From an uncultured Robinsoniella sp. (GTDB lineage Bacteria > Bacillota > Clostridia > Lachnospirales > Lachnospiraceae), in NCBI GenBank assembly GCA_900539655.1, contig UQCR01000003.1, positions 82,238 to 146,237 on the forward strand: DNA of 64,000 bases, written 5' to 3'. Positions 25,979-34,652 of this stretch are shown here, piece by piece (positions within the stretch are counted from its first letter, which is position 1; each line of letters begins with the position of its first letter). The notes below the pieces were generated by a model that saw only the letters and a list, made by a program, of their open reading frames with translations, ran no database searches and had not been told where the DNA came from. Both the position numbers and the translations under genes were made by a program.

Positions 25979-27427
25979 TCAGGAATTGAAGTGACGGTAT
26001 ACAATTCCTGATATGGCACGTATATTTGCCTGTGCTGCACCCGCATTAGAGATATTGGACATCACGCAGAGGATATAATTGGCTTTGGGTGAATAGACAA
26101 TAGCCATATCATGCTGATATTCATCTGTTTCCCCGGTTTTATTTGCTACAACTGTTCCCGCCGGAACACCGGAGGGTATTTTTATGCGGAAAGTCTGCTG
26201 TTTTAGCAGATCCAGCATTTTATCGGAGTAGGTTTTCGACACGCATTTACCATTGTAGATGTCCTCTAATATTTTACCCAGGTTTTGTACGGAAGTCTGA
26301 TTCCAGGTTGTGCCGTTATTAATATCATCCCCGCCATTGGAGCTTGGATAAATAGCCTGTCCCTGGTTGGTATCTGTATATCCATATTTTTTACAGAAAT
26401 CATTGGTTGCATTTTTTCCAATGGTGCGGACCAGCGTATTAAAGGATTCGTTGCTGCTGTAAGTGATCATGGAGTTAAGCAGTTGATTAATGGAACCACT
26501 CTCTGAAAGTTTTCCGTTGTTAATGGCTTCGTACACTGCACCCATGGTAAATACTTTAATGACACTGGCTGCATAGTAATAATTGTTCCCGATTAAACAG
26601 CTTTGCCCATCGTTTAAATTCTTCACATATACTGACCATCTGCCTGGTGTGCAGGAGTTGTTAATATAAGAAGTTAACTCATCGTTCAGAGTGGAAATAG
26701 ACTGTGTTTTATTTTTGATCCATTTTCCGTTTTTATCTACGAAGTAGCCCTGTACCCAGGTATTTGCTGCCATTTTGCCATTTGAGTAAAAATAATAGTC
26801 GTAAGTTTTTTTCCCTTTTTTGATTTTTTGCCATCCGGTTAGCATGATGCCTTTTTTGCTATAGTAATAAGTGGATTTGCCTTTTTTCAGCCATCCTGTC
26901 TGCATGACACCCTTGCTGTTGAAGTAGTACTTCTTGCCCTTTATGGTCTGAAAGCCTTTTTGGATGATGCCTTTTTTATTGGCATAGTACTTTTTATTAT
27001 TGTAAGTTTTGAATCCGTTTGTACGCAGATAGCCGTTTTTATCAAACAGATATGTATTGTTTTTTATCTTCTTAAGACCGGTAGCTGCAGTGCCATTGGA
27101 TGTCAGATATAATTTCTTTCCTTTAAAAGTTACGAAACGGTTCTGGAGCATCCGGCCTTTGGCATTAAAATAGTAGCGTTTACCATCAATTTTATAGGTG
27201 GTATTACAGACCTTATTCCCGTTTTTATCGTAATAATAACGGTATTTCATCTGTACCCATCCGGTTTTGGCAGATGTGTCTCCTGCGGCATGTGCAGTGA
27301 CCGGTAATGTGTTTGCTGCGGCATGTGCAGTGACTGGCAAAGTGACTGCTGCAGCATGTGCAGTGACCGGTAAAGTGACTGCTGCGAGAATCAACAGTAA
27401 CAGCAATAAAGATTGAAACTTCTTCAT
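25979..27427 (-). CDS. Secreted serine hydrolase (class A beta-lactamase-like) with cell-wall-binding repeats
   Basis: The 482-residue protein has a signal peptide with a triplicated 11-residue segment, then about ten choline/glucan-binding-type repeats (YYFNAKG, YYYSKKG; about 55-240), and a catalytic domain with S288-V-I-K291, S324-S-N326 and K430-T-G432, the triads of class A beta-lactamases and related peptidases. The repeats should tether it to wall polymers. It may trim muropeptides or hydrolyse beta-lactams; neither can be decided. The ATG at 27427 overlaps the LysR stop (ATGA). Confidence 0.85.
   Translation of the reverse strand: MKKFQSLLLLLLILAAVTLPVTAHAAAVTLPVTAHAAANTLPVTAHAAGDTSAKTGWVQMKYRYYYDKNGNKVCNTTYKIDGKRYYFNAKGRMLQNRFVTFKGKKLYLTSNGTAATGLKKIKNNTYLFDKNGYLRTNGFKTYNNKKYYANKKGIIQKGFQTIKGKKYYFNSKGVMQTGWLKKGKSTYYYSKKGIMLTGWQKIKKGKKTYDYYFYSNGKMAANTWVQGYFVDKNGKWIKNKTQSISTLNDELTSYINNSCTPGRWSVYVKNLNDGQSCLIGNNYYYAASVIKVFTMGAVYEAINNGKLSESGSINQLLNSMITYSSNESFNTLVRTIGKNATNDFCKKYGYTDTNQGQAIYPSSNGGDDINNGTTWNQTSVQNLGKILEDIYNGKCVSKTYSDKMLDLLKQQTFRIKIPSGVPAGTVVANKTGETDEYQHDMAIVYSPKANYILCVMSNISNAGAAQANIRAISGIVYRHFNS
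27284..27382 (-). repeat. 33-bp x3 tandem repeat in the signal-peptide region
   Basis: Three near-identical 33-bp units encode AVTLPVTAHAA, AVTLPVTAHAA and ANTLPVTAHAA, each ending in a potential signal-peptidase AxA site. Unit number could change by slippage. Confidence 0.85.
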
Positions 27428-28338
27428 AAATCGATATTCCCCCTTTTGGATTTACTGCAGAAGCGGATGAATTCCTGTAACGCGTGGGATGGATAAGATG
27501 ATTTCAGGTATGCAAATCCCACCTGGCGCTTGTGAATAGGGAATGCAAGCGGTATCTCCTGCAAAGTCTGGTTGTCTAACTCTCTCTGGACAAATTTCTT
27601 AATGACACAGGCAACCCCAAGCCCTATTTTTGCAAAATCAATCAAAAGATCCATTGTGGTTACTTCCAGCAGGGTATTGGGTTCCAGTCTTTGCCTCGCC
27701 AGGTAATCATCAATATACTGGCGGGTCATATTATCTTTGTCTAACAGCATAAGAGTCGCTGTACTAAATATATCATATTTTTCCTCTTTTGTCCGTAAGA
27801 AAAGGTTATCCAGATAATTTTTGGAGGCCACGAAGACATCTTCTATTTCTTCGATGGCATGAAATTGAATCTGGGTATTGTGTTCCGGTTCTCCAATCAG
27901 CCCAATATCAATTTTCTGTTCTTCCAGCAGCTGCAGGGTACGGTTACTGGACTGGCATTCAATGGTTATGCGGATGTGTGGATACAGCTTGATAAATTCC
28001 TGCAAATAAGGGAGCAGCAGGTATTTGCAAAGTGTGGTGCTGACCCCTATGCGCAAGTGTCCGATTCCAAGGTCAGCCGCCATGCGCAGTTGCTCTTCAC
28101 CAGTCTCAATAGCGTCAAATGCCGTTTTTACATGTTCGTACAGCAGTTTGCCTTCGTCGGTGAGACGCACACCTCGGGAGGTTCTGGAGAATAAAACGGT
28201 ATTCAGAGACTGTTCCAGCTTTTGTATGGACTTGCTGATGGCAGGCTGGCTGATATAGAGTTCTTCAGCGGCTTTTGAGATGCTGCCGGAATTGGCTGCA
28301 GTAAAAAAGATTTTGTAAAGTGACAGATTCTGATTCAT
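27424..28338 (-). CDS. LysR-family regulator, divergent from leuCD
   Basis: The 304-residue protein has an N-terminal HTH (FFTAANSGSISKAAEELYISQPAISKSIQKLE, about 11-42) and a periplasmic-binding-like effector domain, the normal LysR length. I start at ATG 28338 (MNQNLSLYK) with GAGGGAATCT upstream; a much longer frame lacks an RBS. It is divergent from leuC, which is the likely target. Unusually, its stop overlaps the start of the serine hydrolase gene, so the two are co-translated. Confidence 0.88.
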   Translation of the reverse strand: MNQNLSLYKIFFTAANSGSISKAAEELYISQPAISKSIQKLEQSLNTVLFSRTSRGVRLTDEGKLLYEHVKTAFDAIETGEEQLRMAADLGIGHLRIGVSTTLCKYLLLPYLQEFIKLYPHIRITIECQSSNRTLQLLEEQKIDIGLIGEPEHNTQIQFHAIEEIEDVFVASKNYLDNLFLRTKEEKYDIFSTATLMLLDKDNMTRQYIDDYLARQRLEPNTLLEVTTMDLLIDFAKIGLGVACVIKKFVQRELDNQTLQEIPLAFPIHKRQVGFAYLKSSYPSHALQEFIRFCSKSKRGNIDL

Positions 28339-28416
28339 AGATTCCCTCATTTCTTTTTGCAGTTTCTTTTTGCCTTGGTATAACTCAGGGTTATGATAAA
28401 TATTCATAATATGTAT

Positions 28417-28445
28417 TTCTATTATACCAATATCTGTGTTATAAT
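28417..28445 (+). promoter_or_regulatory. leuC promoter (weak -35)
   Basis: TATAAT at 28440-28445 is preceded at 17 bp by a poor -35 (TTCTAT), expected of an activator-dependent LysR target. It overlaps the divergent LysR promoter. Confidence 0.5.
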
Positions 28446-28449
28446 TCAA
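28421..28449 (-). promoter_or_regulatory. Promoter of the LysR/hydrolase unit
   Basis: On the minus strand, TTGAAT and TATAAT are 17 bp apart. Face-to-face overlap with the leuC promoter means use of one should affect the other. Confidence 0.7.
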
Positions 28450-28512
28450 ACAATAGTTAAAATCCATTTGTTTAGGGATTATGAATCAATAAAAATCAGG
28501 AGGACAATAAAT

Positions 28513-29781
28513 ATGGGAATGACAATGACACAGAAAATCTTAGCTGCACATGCCGGACTGCAGTCTGTAGAAGCCGGACAGCTGATCGAAGCAGATCTGG
28601 ATCTGGTACTGGGAAATGATATTACTTCCCCGGTAGCAATTCATGAAATGGATAAAATGAAAACAGGAGAGGTATTTCACAAGGATAAAATTGCTCTTGT
28701 AATGGATCACTTTATCCCGAATAAGGATATTAAATCAGCAGAACACTGTAAATGCGTGCGGGAGTTTGCCTGTAAGCATGATATTACCAATTACTTTGAT
28801 GTAGGGGATATGGGAATTGAACATGCGCTTTTACCGGAAAAAGGATTGACGGTAGCAGGAGATGTGATCATTGGTGCGGATTCCCATACTTGTACCTACG
28901 GAGCATTGGGAGCATTCTCAACCGGTGTGGGAAGCACCGATATGGCAGCGGGCATGGCTACTGGAAAAGCATGGTTTAAAGTACCTTCTGCAATTAAATT
29001 CAACCTGGTAGGGGCACCTTCCAAATGGGTTAGCGGAAAAGATGTGATTTTACATATCATCGGTATGATCGGAGTGGATGGAGCTCTCTATAAATCCATG
29101 GAGTTTGTGGGAGAAGGAGTTAAAAATCTTACAATGGATGATCGGTTTACTATTGCAAATATGGCAATCGAAGCCGGTGGAAAAAATGGAATCTTCCCGG
29201 TAGATGAGCTGACAAAAGAATATTTGGATTCCCATTCTAAGAGGCCTTATACTGTGTATGAAGCGGATGAAGATGCTGTATATGAGGAAGAATATACGAT
29301 TAATTTAAGTGAATTACAGCCTACCATTGCATTTCCACATCTTCCTGAGAATACCAAAACCATAGGAGAAATCAAAGAAGATGTAGTGATAGACCAGGTG
29401 GTAATCGGATCCTGTACCAACGGACGTATTGATGATTTAAGATGTGCAGCAGAAATTTTAAAAGACCGCCGTGTGAAAAAAGGCATCCGTTGTATCGTTA
29501 TTCCGGCAACCCAGAAAATATATCTTCAGGCAATTGAAGAAGGTCTGATTCAGATCTTTATTAAATCCGGAGCGGTAGTCAGTACTCCAACCTGCGGACC
29601 ATGTCTGGGAGGTTATATGGGAATTTTGGCAGCTGGCGAACGCTGTGTTTCAACAACAAACAGAAACTTTGTAGGCCGTATGGGACATGTGGAGTCAGAA
29701 GTATATCTCACAAGCCCTGCAGTGGCTGCTGCAAGTGCAATTACCGGTAAGATTTCAGCTCCGGCAGAATTAGGATTATAG
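28513..29781 (+). CDS. leuC: 3-isopropylmalate dehydratase large subunit
   Basis: The 422-residue aconitase-family enzyme has the 4Fe-4S ligands C301 (GSCTNG), C361 and C364 (PTCGPC). It isomerises 2- to 3-isopropylmalate with LeuD. It is the single-chain form typical of Clostridia and archaea-like types (about 420 residues). The start ATG 28513 follows AGGAGG. leuD follows after 12 bp. The LysR gene is divergent. Confidence 0.96.
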   Translation: MGMTMTQKILAAHAGLQSVEAGQLIEADLDLVLGNDITSPVAIHEMDKMKTGEVFHKDKIALVMDHFIPNKDIKSAEHCKCVREFACKHDITNYFDVGDMGIEHALLPEKGLTVAGDVIIGADSHTCTYGALGAFSTGVGSTDMAAGMATGKAWFKVPSAIKFNLVGAPSKWVSGKDVILHIIGMIGVDGALYKSMEFVGEGVKNLTMDDRFTIANMAIEAGGKNGIFPVDELTKEYLDSHSKRPYTVYEADEDAVYEEEYTINLSELQPTIAFPHLPENTKTIGEIKEDVVIDQVVIGSCTNGRIDDLRCAAEILKDRRVKKGIRCIVIPATQKIYLQAIEEGLIQIFIKSGAVVSTPTCGPCLGGYMGILAAGERCVSTTNRNFVGRMGHVESEVYLTSPAVAAASAITGKISAPAELGL

Positions 29782-29793
29782 GAGGAAGCATCG

Positions 29794-30279
29794 ATGAAAG
29801 CAAATGGAACAGTATTTAAATATGGAGACAACGTAGATACAGATGTCATCATCCCGGCAAGATACCTTAATTCTTCTGATCCGGCGGAACTTGCAACACA
29901 CTGTATGGAAGATATTGATAAAGAGTTTGTGAATCAGGTAAAAGAAGGAGATATCATTGTAGCAGAGAAAAACTTTGGCTGCGGATCATCCAGAGAACAT
30001 GCGCCAATCGCCATTAAGGCAGCAGGCGTAAGCTGTGTTATCGCAGAAACATTTGCAAGAATTTTTTACCGCAATGCAATCAATATCGGTTTACCAATCA
30101 TAGAATGTCCGGAAGCATCCAAAGGGATTGATAAAGGCGACCAAGTAGAAGTGGATTTTGACAGCGGTATGATCTATAACAAAACAAAGGGAACAGAGTT
30201 TAAGGGACAGGCATTTCCGGAGTTTATGCAGAAATTGATCGAGGCTGGCGGATTGATTAATTATATTAACAATAAATAG
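29794..30279 (+). CDS. leuD: 3-isopropylmalate dehydratase small subunit
   Basis: The 161-residue swivel-domain protein has NVDTDVIIPARYL, NFGCGSSREHAP (the substrate loop) and IAETFARIFYRNAINIGLP. It pairs with LeuC. GGAGGAAG precedes the ATG. No leuB is visible downstream; the operon ends at the 30389 terminator. Confidence 0.96.
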   Translation: MKANGTVFKYGDNVDTDVIIPARYLNSSDPAELATHCMEDIDKEFVNQVKEGDIIVAEKNFGCGSSREHAPIAIKAAGVSCVIAETFARIFYRNAINIGLPIIECPEASKGIDKGDQVEVDFDSGMIYNKTKGTEFKGQAFPEFMQKLIEAGGLINYINNK

Positions 30280-30388
30280 AGCAGGTATTATGGTTAGCCA
30301 TGTAAAGGATTCATTTTATTACAACTAAAAGACATTGCAAGAACTAAAATAGGATTGCAGGTACAATTGGATAACAGGGATATAAAGG

Positions 30389-30419
30389 AAGAGTCTATCG
30401 GGAAGGTAGGCTCTTTTCG
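30389..30419 (+). terminator. leuCD terminator
   Basis: AAGAGTCTA pairs with TAGGCTCTT around a short loop, followed by TTCG; the T-run is short. Located 110 bases after the leuD stop. Confidence 0.5.
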
Positions 30420-30454
30420 TGTTCGCGTACATCTGTTAGGATCAATATTCAGCT

Positions 30455-31393
30455 TTATATGAAATGAAAATATTTTAGAATCATAATCCAAAGAAAAATG
30501 CTGGCAATTGACAGCATAGAATCGAATACTACAATCTGTCCTGATAATTCATAATTAACGTTTGCATTTTGAGCCATTGTAAATGTTGAAACAGCAGTAG
30601 GGCTTGCGAATAAGGCCATCAGTGCGGCAAGCTCTATATTACGGAAACCGGATAAAATCCCAATCGGTATAAAAATTCCCGGTAAAACAATCAATTTGCA
30701 AAGTACACTTATAGATAACTGCTGTTTATACTTTCCGATACTCTTAAACTGAAAACTCCCGCCAAGAACGATTAAAGTAAGTGGTGTTGCTACTTTAGAA
30801 ATATCGGTAACAGTATGTTCAATAAGTACGGGCAATCTCAGATTTGTCAAAACAAAAAAGAAAGCCACAGCTGATCCAATGATCAATGGATTATGTACAA
30901 TTTCTGCCAATACCTGCCTCAGGCTTTGCTTCTGTTTTGAATAGACAGAAAGAGCGATGACAGATAATAAATTAAATAATGGTATAATAAATGCTATCAA
31001 TATAGCGGTGGTACCTGTATTTTCATTTCCATACAAAGTCTGGGCAATTGGAACACCAAATAGTATGTAATTACTGCGGAATATTCCCTGTATCATAACA
31101 CCGCGATTATTATTTTCTTTCTCTATCCCTGGTATGATGATCATGAGCAGTAAGAAAGAGATCACTACGACAGAAACGGCGAATAAAATAAGCTTTGCAG
31201 AAAACAATTCAAAAAAATCGCTCTGATAAATGTTTATAAAAAGTACGAGGGGCAGAAACACTTTGAAACAAAGGTTATTGAGCTGTTTTAGAAACAGTTC
31301 ATTGAATATACCGATGACTTTGAGAAAATATCCCAAAGCCATCATGAAGAATAGTGGTAAAACAACAGAAACTGAAAGATATAAATTATTCAT
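30455..31393 (-). CDS. AEC-family transporter (auxin efflux carrier-like)
   Basis: The 312-residue membrane protein has about ten helices and the AEC pattern (LNNLCFKVFLPLVLF, ...RSNYILFGVPIAQTLYG..., TPLTLIVLGGSF, ASPTAVSTFTMAQ). The family exports organic or amino acids such as malate. I use ATG 31393, which overlaps the VOC gene's end by 8 bp; a TTG at 31408 is an alternative. It is the last gene of a VOC/AEC pair. Confidence 0.85.
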   Translation of the reverse strand: MNNLYLSVSVVLPLFFMMALGYFLKVIGIFNELFLKQLNNLCFKVFLPLVLFINIYQSDFFELFSAKLILFAVSVVVISFLLLMIIIPGIEKENNNRGVMIQGIFRSNYILFGVPIAQTLYGNENTGTTAILIAFIIPLFNLLSVIALSVYSKQKQSLRQVLAEIVHNPLIIGSAVAFFFVLTNLRLPVLIEHTVTDISKVATPLTLIVLGGSFQFKSIGKYKQQLSISVLCKLIVLPGIFIPIGILSGFRNIELAALMALFASPTAVSTFTMAQNANVNYELSGQIVVFDSMLSIASIFLWIMILKYFHFI

Positions 31394-31757
31394 AGCTGGA
31401 AAGTTCAACTAAATTCCCATCAGGGTCACGCAGATAAATCGATTTCATGGCACCATGAACGCCATGTCTTTCCACTACATCCGTTTCAATACACAAACCT
31501 TTTTCCTTTAATTCTTTTTGAAAATCTTCAATATCACCACTTATTTCAAAACAAAAATCACCGCTGCCTGTCTGTACATTTTTCGCATGAGGAAAAAGTT
31601 CGTGGCCTAAAAGATGTACATTGATTTTAAAATTACCAGCGTATAATTCGCACCTTTCTCCCTGGTATTTCGATATAAATCCTAGTTTTTCATAGAACGC
31701 AACGGTAGAGAACATGTCTTTTGCTGTAATAACGATATGATCAATTTTTTGAATCAT
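31386..31757 (-). CDS. VOC (glyoxalase/bleomycin-resistance fold) protein
   Basis: The 123-residue protein shows the VOC pattern IDHIVITAKDMFSTVAFYEKLGF and YLRDPDGNLVELSSYE, with metal-ligand-type His8 and C-terminal Glu. Reaction unknown; small VOC proteins include virulence-type and fosfomycin-type enzymes. GGAGG precedes the ATG. The overlap with the AEC gene suggests a shared transcript. Confidence 0.87.
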   Translation of the reverse strand: MIQKIDHIVITAKDMFSTVAFYEKLGFISKYQGERCELYAGNFKINVHLLGHELFPHAKNVQTGSGDFCFEISGDIEDFQKELKEKGLCIETDVVERHGVHGAMKSIYLRDPDGNLVELSSYE

Positions 31758-31776
31758 TGAGAATCCTCCTTTACAT

Positions 31777-32376
31777 TTAGTTGCTATATGTTCCTTTCAG
31801 TGTATACTGGTCAAGAATATGCCCATCCATTTGTTTATACAGGTCATTATATAAAAAACCATTATCAAGGTTTAACATAGTATCTAAGGCGTATACATGA
31901 ATCTCATAAAGATGTGGTGCATCCGGTGGAGCCATACCGCCATAGAAGGAGGATAGATCCTTGCTTTGATTGCCCCCCTGTATACTTGTCCAGCTGTTTA
32001 CACCTTGTACGAAATCGGTAGCTGTTTGACTTTCATTTTCCATAATTTCGGTTCTTGTAATATTTGCTGCGGTCCAGTGAATCCAAGAAAACCCACCGCT
32101 TACGGGGAAAGCATCTTTATCCTCAAGTACGATAGCATATGACTTCGCATTTTCGGGTGCATTTTCAATTTTCAGTGGTAGTGAATAGGTGGGTATCCCA
32201 TTTTCATTAAACTGCTCCCCATATTTTCCATACTTTTTTTCAATGACTCCATTTACTAATCCAGCACTTGTTACTATCATCTTATCTTCCTCCTTATTTG
32301 TTGGCTGACATCCTACAAGCATTGCTGCCCCAAGGATTGTAGCTATACACATTAAAACCGTTTTTTTGAAGTTCAT
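31777..32376 (-). CDS. YbhB/YbcL-type (PEBP) lipoprotein
   Basis: The 199-residue protein has a lipobox LVGC (Cys23 by count), so it should be lipid-anchored outside the cell. The rest is a phosphatidylethanolamine-binding-protein fold with VLEDKDAFPVSGGFSWIHWTAANI and YGGMAPPDAPHLYEIHVYALD. The ligand is unknown. AGAAGGGG lies upstream of the ATG. The PadR gene lies 133 bp upstream on the same strand. Confidence 0.87.
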   Translation of the reverse strand: MNFKKTVLMCIATILGAAMLVGCQPTNKEEDKMIVTSAGLVNGVIEKKYGKYGEQFNENGIPTYSLPLKIENAPENAKSYAIVLEDKDAFPVSGGFSWIHWTAANITRTEIMENESQTATDFVQGVNSWTSIQGGNQSKDLSSFYGGMAPPDAPHLYEIHVYALDTMLNLDNGFLYNDLYKQMDGHILDQYTLKGTYSN

Positions 32377-32439
32377 AGTAGATCCCCTTCTGTTAATGTC
32401 TTATGTTGGTAGCTTAATATAAAACATCAAAGTTGTAAA

Positions 32440-32461
32440 TTACCCACTTTTTGGTGGGTAA
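32440..32461 (-). terminator. Hairpin between padR-type gene and PEBP gene
   Basis: TTACCCAC pairs with GTGGGTAA around a 6-nt loop. The T-run on the minus strand is weak, so attenuation rather than full termination is possible. Confidence 0.45.
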
Positions 32462-32509
32462 GAAAAGGGTACCGAAGGAAAATGCAGAAGTAAGTGGATG
32501 GATGTTTTT

Positions 32510-32812
32510 TTAGAGTTCAAAAGTGAGCTCTTTAATTTTCTCTTTAGCTTTGTTTAATATGGTTATTCCTTTCGTAGTTATAGAATAATATTTTCTTATC
32601 TTTCCCTTCTCCAGTTTTTCTTCAACAGTAACTAATTCTGCTTTTTCTAAATTGTGTAGGATTGGGTATAGTGTACCAGCGCTTATTTCATAGCCGTGTT
32701 GCTGTAACTCCTCTATCATCCAAGAACCGTAGAATGGTTCTTTCTGTGCATGATGCAGGATATGAATTTGAATAAATCCTAAAAATAGCTTTCTTAAAAT
32801 AGGGTCTTGCAT
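32510..32812 (-). CDS. PadR-family regulator
   Basis: The 100-residue protein is a PadR winged helix: ILHHAQKEPFYGSWMIEELQQHGYEISAGTLYPILHNLEKAELV and KYYSITTKGI. I start at ATG 32812 (MQDPILRK) with GGGAGG upstream; the longer frame crosses the operator. The divergent FetAB-like pair and the overlapping dyad make autoregulation and control of that pair likely. Confidence 0.9.
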   Translation of the reverse strand: MQDPILRKLFLGFIQIHILHHAQKEPFYGSWMIEELQQHGYEISAGTLYPILHNLEKAELVTVEEKLEKGKIRKYYSITTKGITILNKAKEKIKELTFEL

Positions 32813-32831
32813 TATCTTACCTCCCATGATA

Positions 32832-32871
32832 TACTGATATCGAATTTCGATATCGATATTCGATATCAGTA
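32832..32871. promoter_or_regulatory. PadR operator, perfect 14-bp inverted repeat
   Basis: TACTGATATCGAAT and ATTCGATATCAGTA are perfect inverted arms around TTCGATATCGAT, itself dyadic. It lies 20 bp upstream of the padR start, and 42 bp from the divergent ABC gene. Confidence 0.8.
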
Positions 32872-32913
32872 TGTTAACACAAAAAAATAGAAACGTCAAG
32901 GGAGGCAGCCATT

Positions 32914-33552
32914 GTGAAACATATAATAGAAACTAAGAACTTATGCTTTCAAGATTTCCTGCGATATCCGAATATTAGCATTGAAGAAAACACTGTAACA
33001 TTCATAAGAGGGGCAAGCGGTTGTGGAAAAAGCACATTATTTAAGCTGTTTAATGGAACGATTTCTCCAAGTACAGGCTGTGTGATGTATCATGGGGAAG
33101 ATATCTCTTTGCTTAATAAGATTGAATTAAGAAGAGACGTTTTGCTTGTGAAGCAGGTTCCTTATTTATTTCAAGGAAGTATTTATGAGAATTTTATGGC
33201 TTTTCATCAAAACCATGAAAGCATCTGCCCAAGTCAGTCTGAGATTACAGATTATCTGAAACTATGCTGTATACCAGTTGAAATAGAAGCCCAGTGTGAT
33301 ACCATGTCAGGGGGAGAGCGGCAAAGGGTATATTTAAGTATAGCTATTAGCTTAATGCCCAAGGTGTTATTGTTGGATGAGCCAACCTCTGCCTTGAATA
33401 ATAAACTCTCAATTGATGTATTAAACAATATTACTGCGCATTCTAAACATCACAAAATCTCATTGGTAATTATTAGCCATGATTTGGAACTGCAATCGGT
33501 TTTTGCGGAAAAAATTATTGAATTAAGGAGAAATGATGAGAGAGGTAGTTGA
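32914..33552 (+). CDS. ABC ATPase of a FetAB-like exporter
   Basis: The 212-residue ATPase has Walker A GASGCGKST, signature MSGGERQRVYLS, Walker B VLLLDEPTSAL and H-loop IISHD. It starts with GTG after AAGGGAGG. It overlaps the UPF0014/FetB-like permease, which identifies it as FetA-like; those export iron or other substrates and protect from oxidative stress (known for E. coli FetAB; the substrate here is inference). The promoter lies around the PadR dyad. Confidence 0.85.
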   Translation: MKHIIETKNLCFQDFLRYPNISIEENTVTFIRGASGCGKSTLFKLFNGTISPSTGCVMYHGEDISLLNKIELRRDVLLVKQVPYLFQGSIYENFMAFHQNHESICPSQSEITDYLKLCCIPVEIEAQCDTMSGGERQRVYLSIAISLMPKVLLLDEPTSALNNKLSIDVLNNITAHSKHHKISLVIISHDLELQSVFAEKIIELRRNDERGS

Positions 33553-34309
33553 GATTAATACGGGACGGTTTTTGCTGATATATTTGTTATTGCTAATTGT
33601 GTTATCTATAATGAGAGTTTGTAAAATGCAACAATCCAAACTGCTATTTTTGGGTAGTATACAAATGACTGTTCAATTAGTGATAGCGGGGTTTCTCTTA
33701 ACGTACATTTTTGATAATCCAAAGCCGATATATACGGTTGCTTATATTATTTTAATGATCGCATTTGCGATATACAGAGTGCTATCTAAAAACAAGGAAC
33801 TAAATTCTAAGTTTAAATTTTATATTGCTTCTACACTTTCTGTCTCTGGCATTGGAATTATAGTGTTTTTTATTGTTTTTGTTATAAATGAAAATTTATT
33901 TAATCCTCAATATGCCATTCCCCTTAGTGGAATGATATTTGGAAATGTTATGACCGGATTAAATCTCGGTTTGAAAACATTTCGTGAAAGCATAGATGCA
34001 GAACGTAATAAAATGGAGGCGCTTTTGAATTTTGGTGGAAAGCCTAATGATATTTTGCGCCCGTTTGTTTTTCAATCACTTGAAACAGCACTGTTACCAA
34101 CATTGAATTCCATGGTGGGTATGGGGATTGTCTCGCTGCCCGGAATGATGACTGGACAAATTTTATCCGGCACACTACCTACAACAGCCATTCTTTATCA
34201 AATTGCAATTATGATTGCAATTACCACCGTCGTATGCTTTTCGGTATTTGGGTCGCTTTATTTGGGATATAAAACACTATATAACAGTCATGAACAATTT
34301 AATTTTTAA
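33536..34309 (+). CDS. FetB/UPF0014-family ABC permease
   Basis: A 257-residue membrane protein with about seven helices and the UPF0014 pattern (GSIQMTVQLVIAGFLL, IPLSGMIFGNVMTGLNLGLKTF, LLPTLNSMVGMGIVSLPGMMTGQILSG). ATG 33536 has AAGGAGAA at proper spacing; ATG 33533 is too close. It overlaps the ATPase gene by 17 bp. A 190-bp gap to the tRNA terminator follows. Confidence 0.9.
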   Translation: MREVVEINTGRFLLIYLLLLIVLSIMRVCKMQQSKLLFLGSIQMTVQLVIAGFLLTYIFDNPKPIYTVAYIILMIAFAIYRVLSKNKELNSKFKFYIASTLSVSGIGIIVFFIVFVINENLFNPQYAIPLSGMIFGNVMTGLNLGLKTFRESIDAERNKMEALLNFGGKPNDILRPFVFQSLETALLPTLNSMVGMGIVSLPGMMTGQILSGTLPTTAILYQIAIMIAITTVVCFSVFGSLYLGYKTLYNSHEQFNF

Positions 34310-34440
34310 TTTAGGTAAGCCTAAAGAAGAATGAACTTATGCAAGGGTGAAGAAAAATAAGAAGTTTCTCATATCAGATGCGCTTGTAGAAAAGTTCGAT
34401 CTAAATCCAAAGTGTTAGAACAGTGTTAGAACAGCCCTTT

Positions 34441-34485
34441 AAAAAACAAAAAACACTAACTTCCATATCTCAGAAAGTCAGTGTT
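34441..34485 (-). terminator. Terminator of the tRNA-Pro gene
   Basis: On the minus strand, AACACTGAC pairs with GTTAGTGTT, then TTTTTTG and a further T-run, about 20 bases after the tRNA. Confidence 0.75.
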
Positions 34486-34502
34486 TATGCGGGTTTTAAT
34501 CA

Positions 34503-34576
34503 TCGGAGTGACAAGATTTGAACTTGCGACCTCTCGGCCCCCAGCCGAGCGCGCTACCAAGCTACGCCACACTCCG
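34503..34576 (-). tRNA. tRNA-Pro (anticodon GGG)
   Basis: The minus strand folds as a tRNA: acceptor CGGAGTG with CACTCCG, anticodon stem CTCGG/CCGAG with loop CTGGGGG giving anticodon GGG, and T-loop TTCAAAT. CCA is not encoded. GGG reads Pro codons CCC/CCU. It has its own downstream terminator. Confidence 0.9.
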
Positions 34577-34652
34577 CTGATGCATATTATAGCAATAAAT
34601 CTGGAAAAAAGCAAGTTTTATTGTGCATATTTTTTAGAACAATTTTAATGTT

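Noticed and set aside
28393..28512. Upstream extension of leuC
   Set aside because: The extension covers the leuC promoter and operator region and has no RBS; ATG 28513 has AGGAGG.
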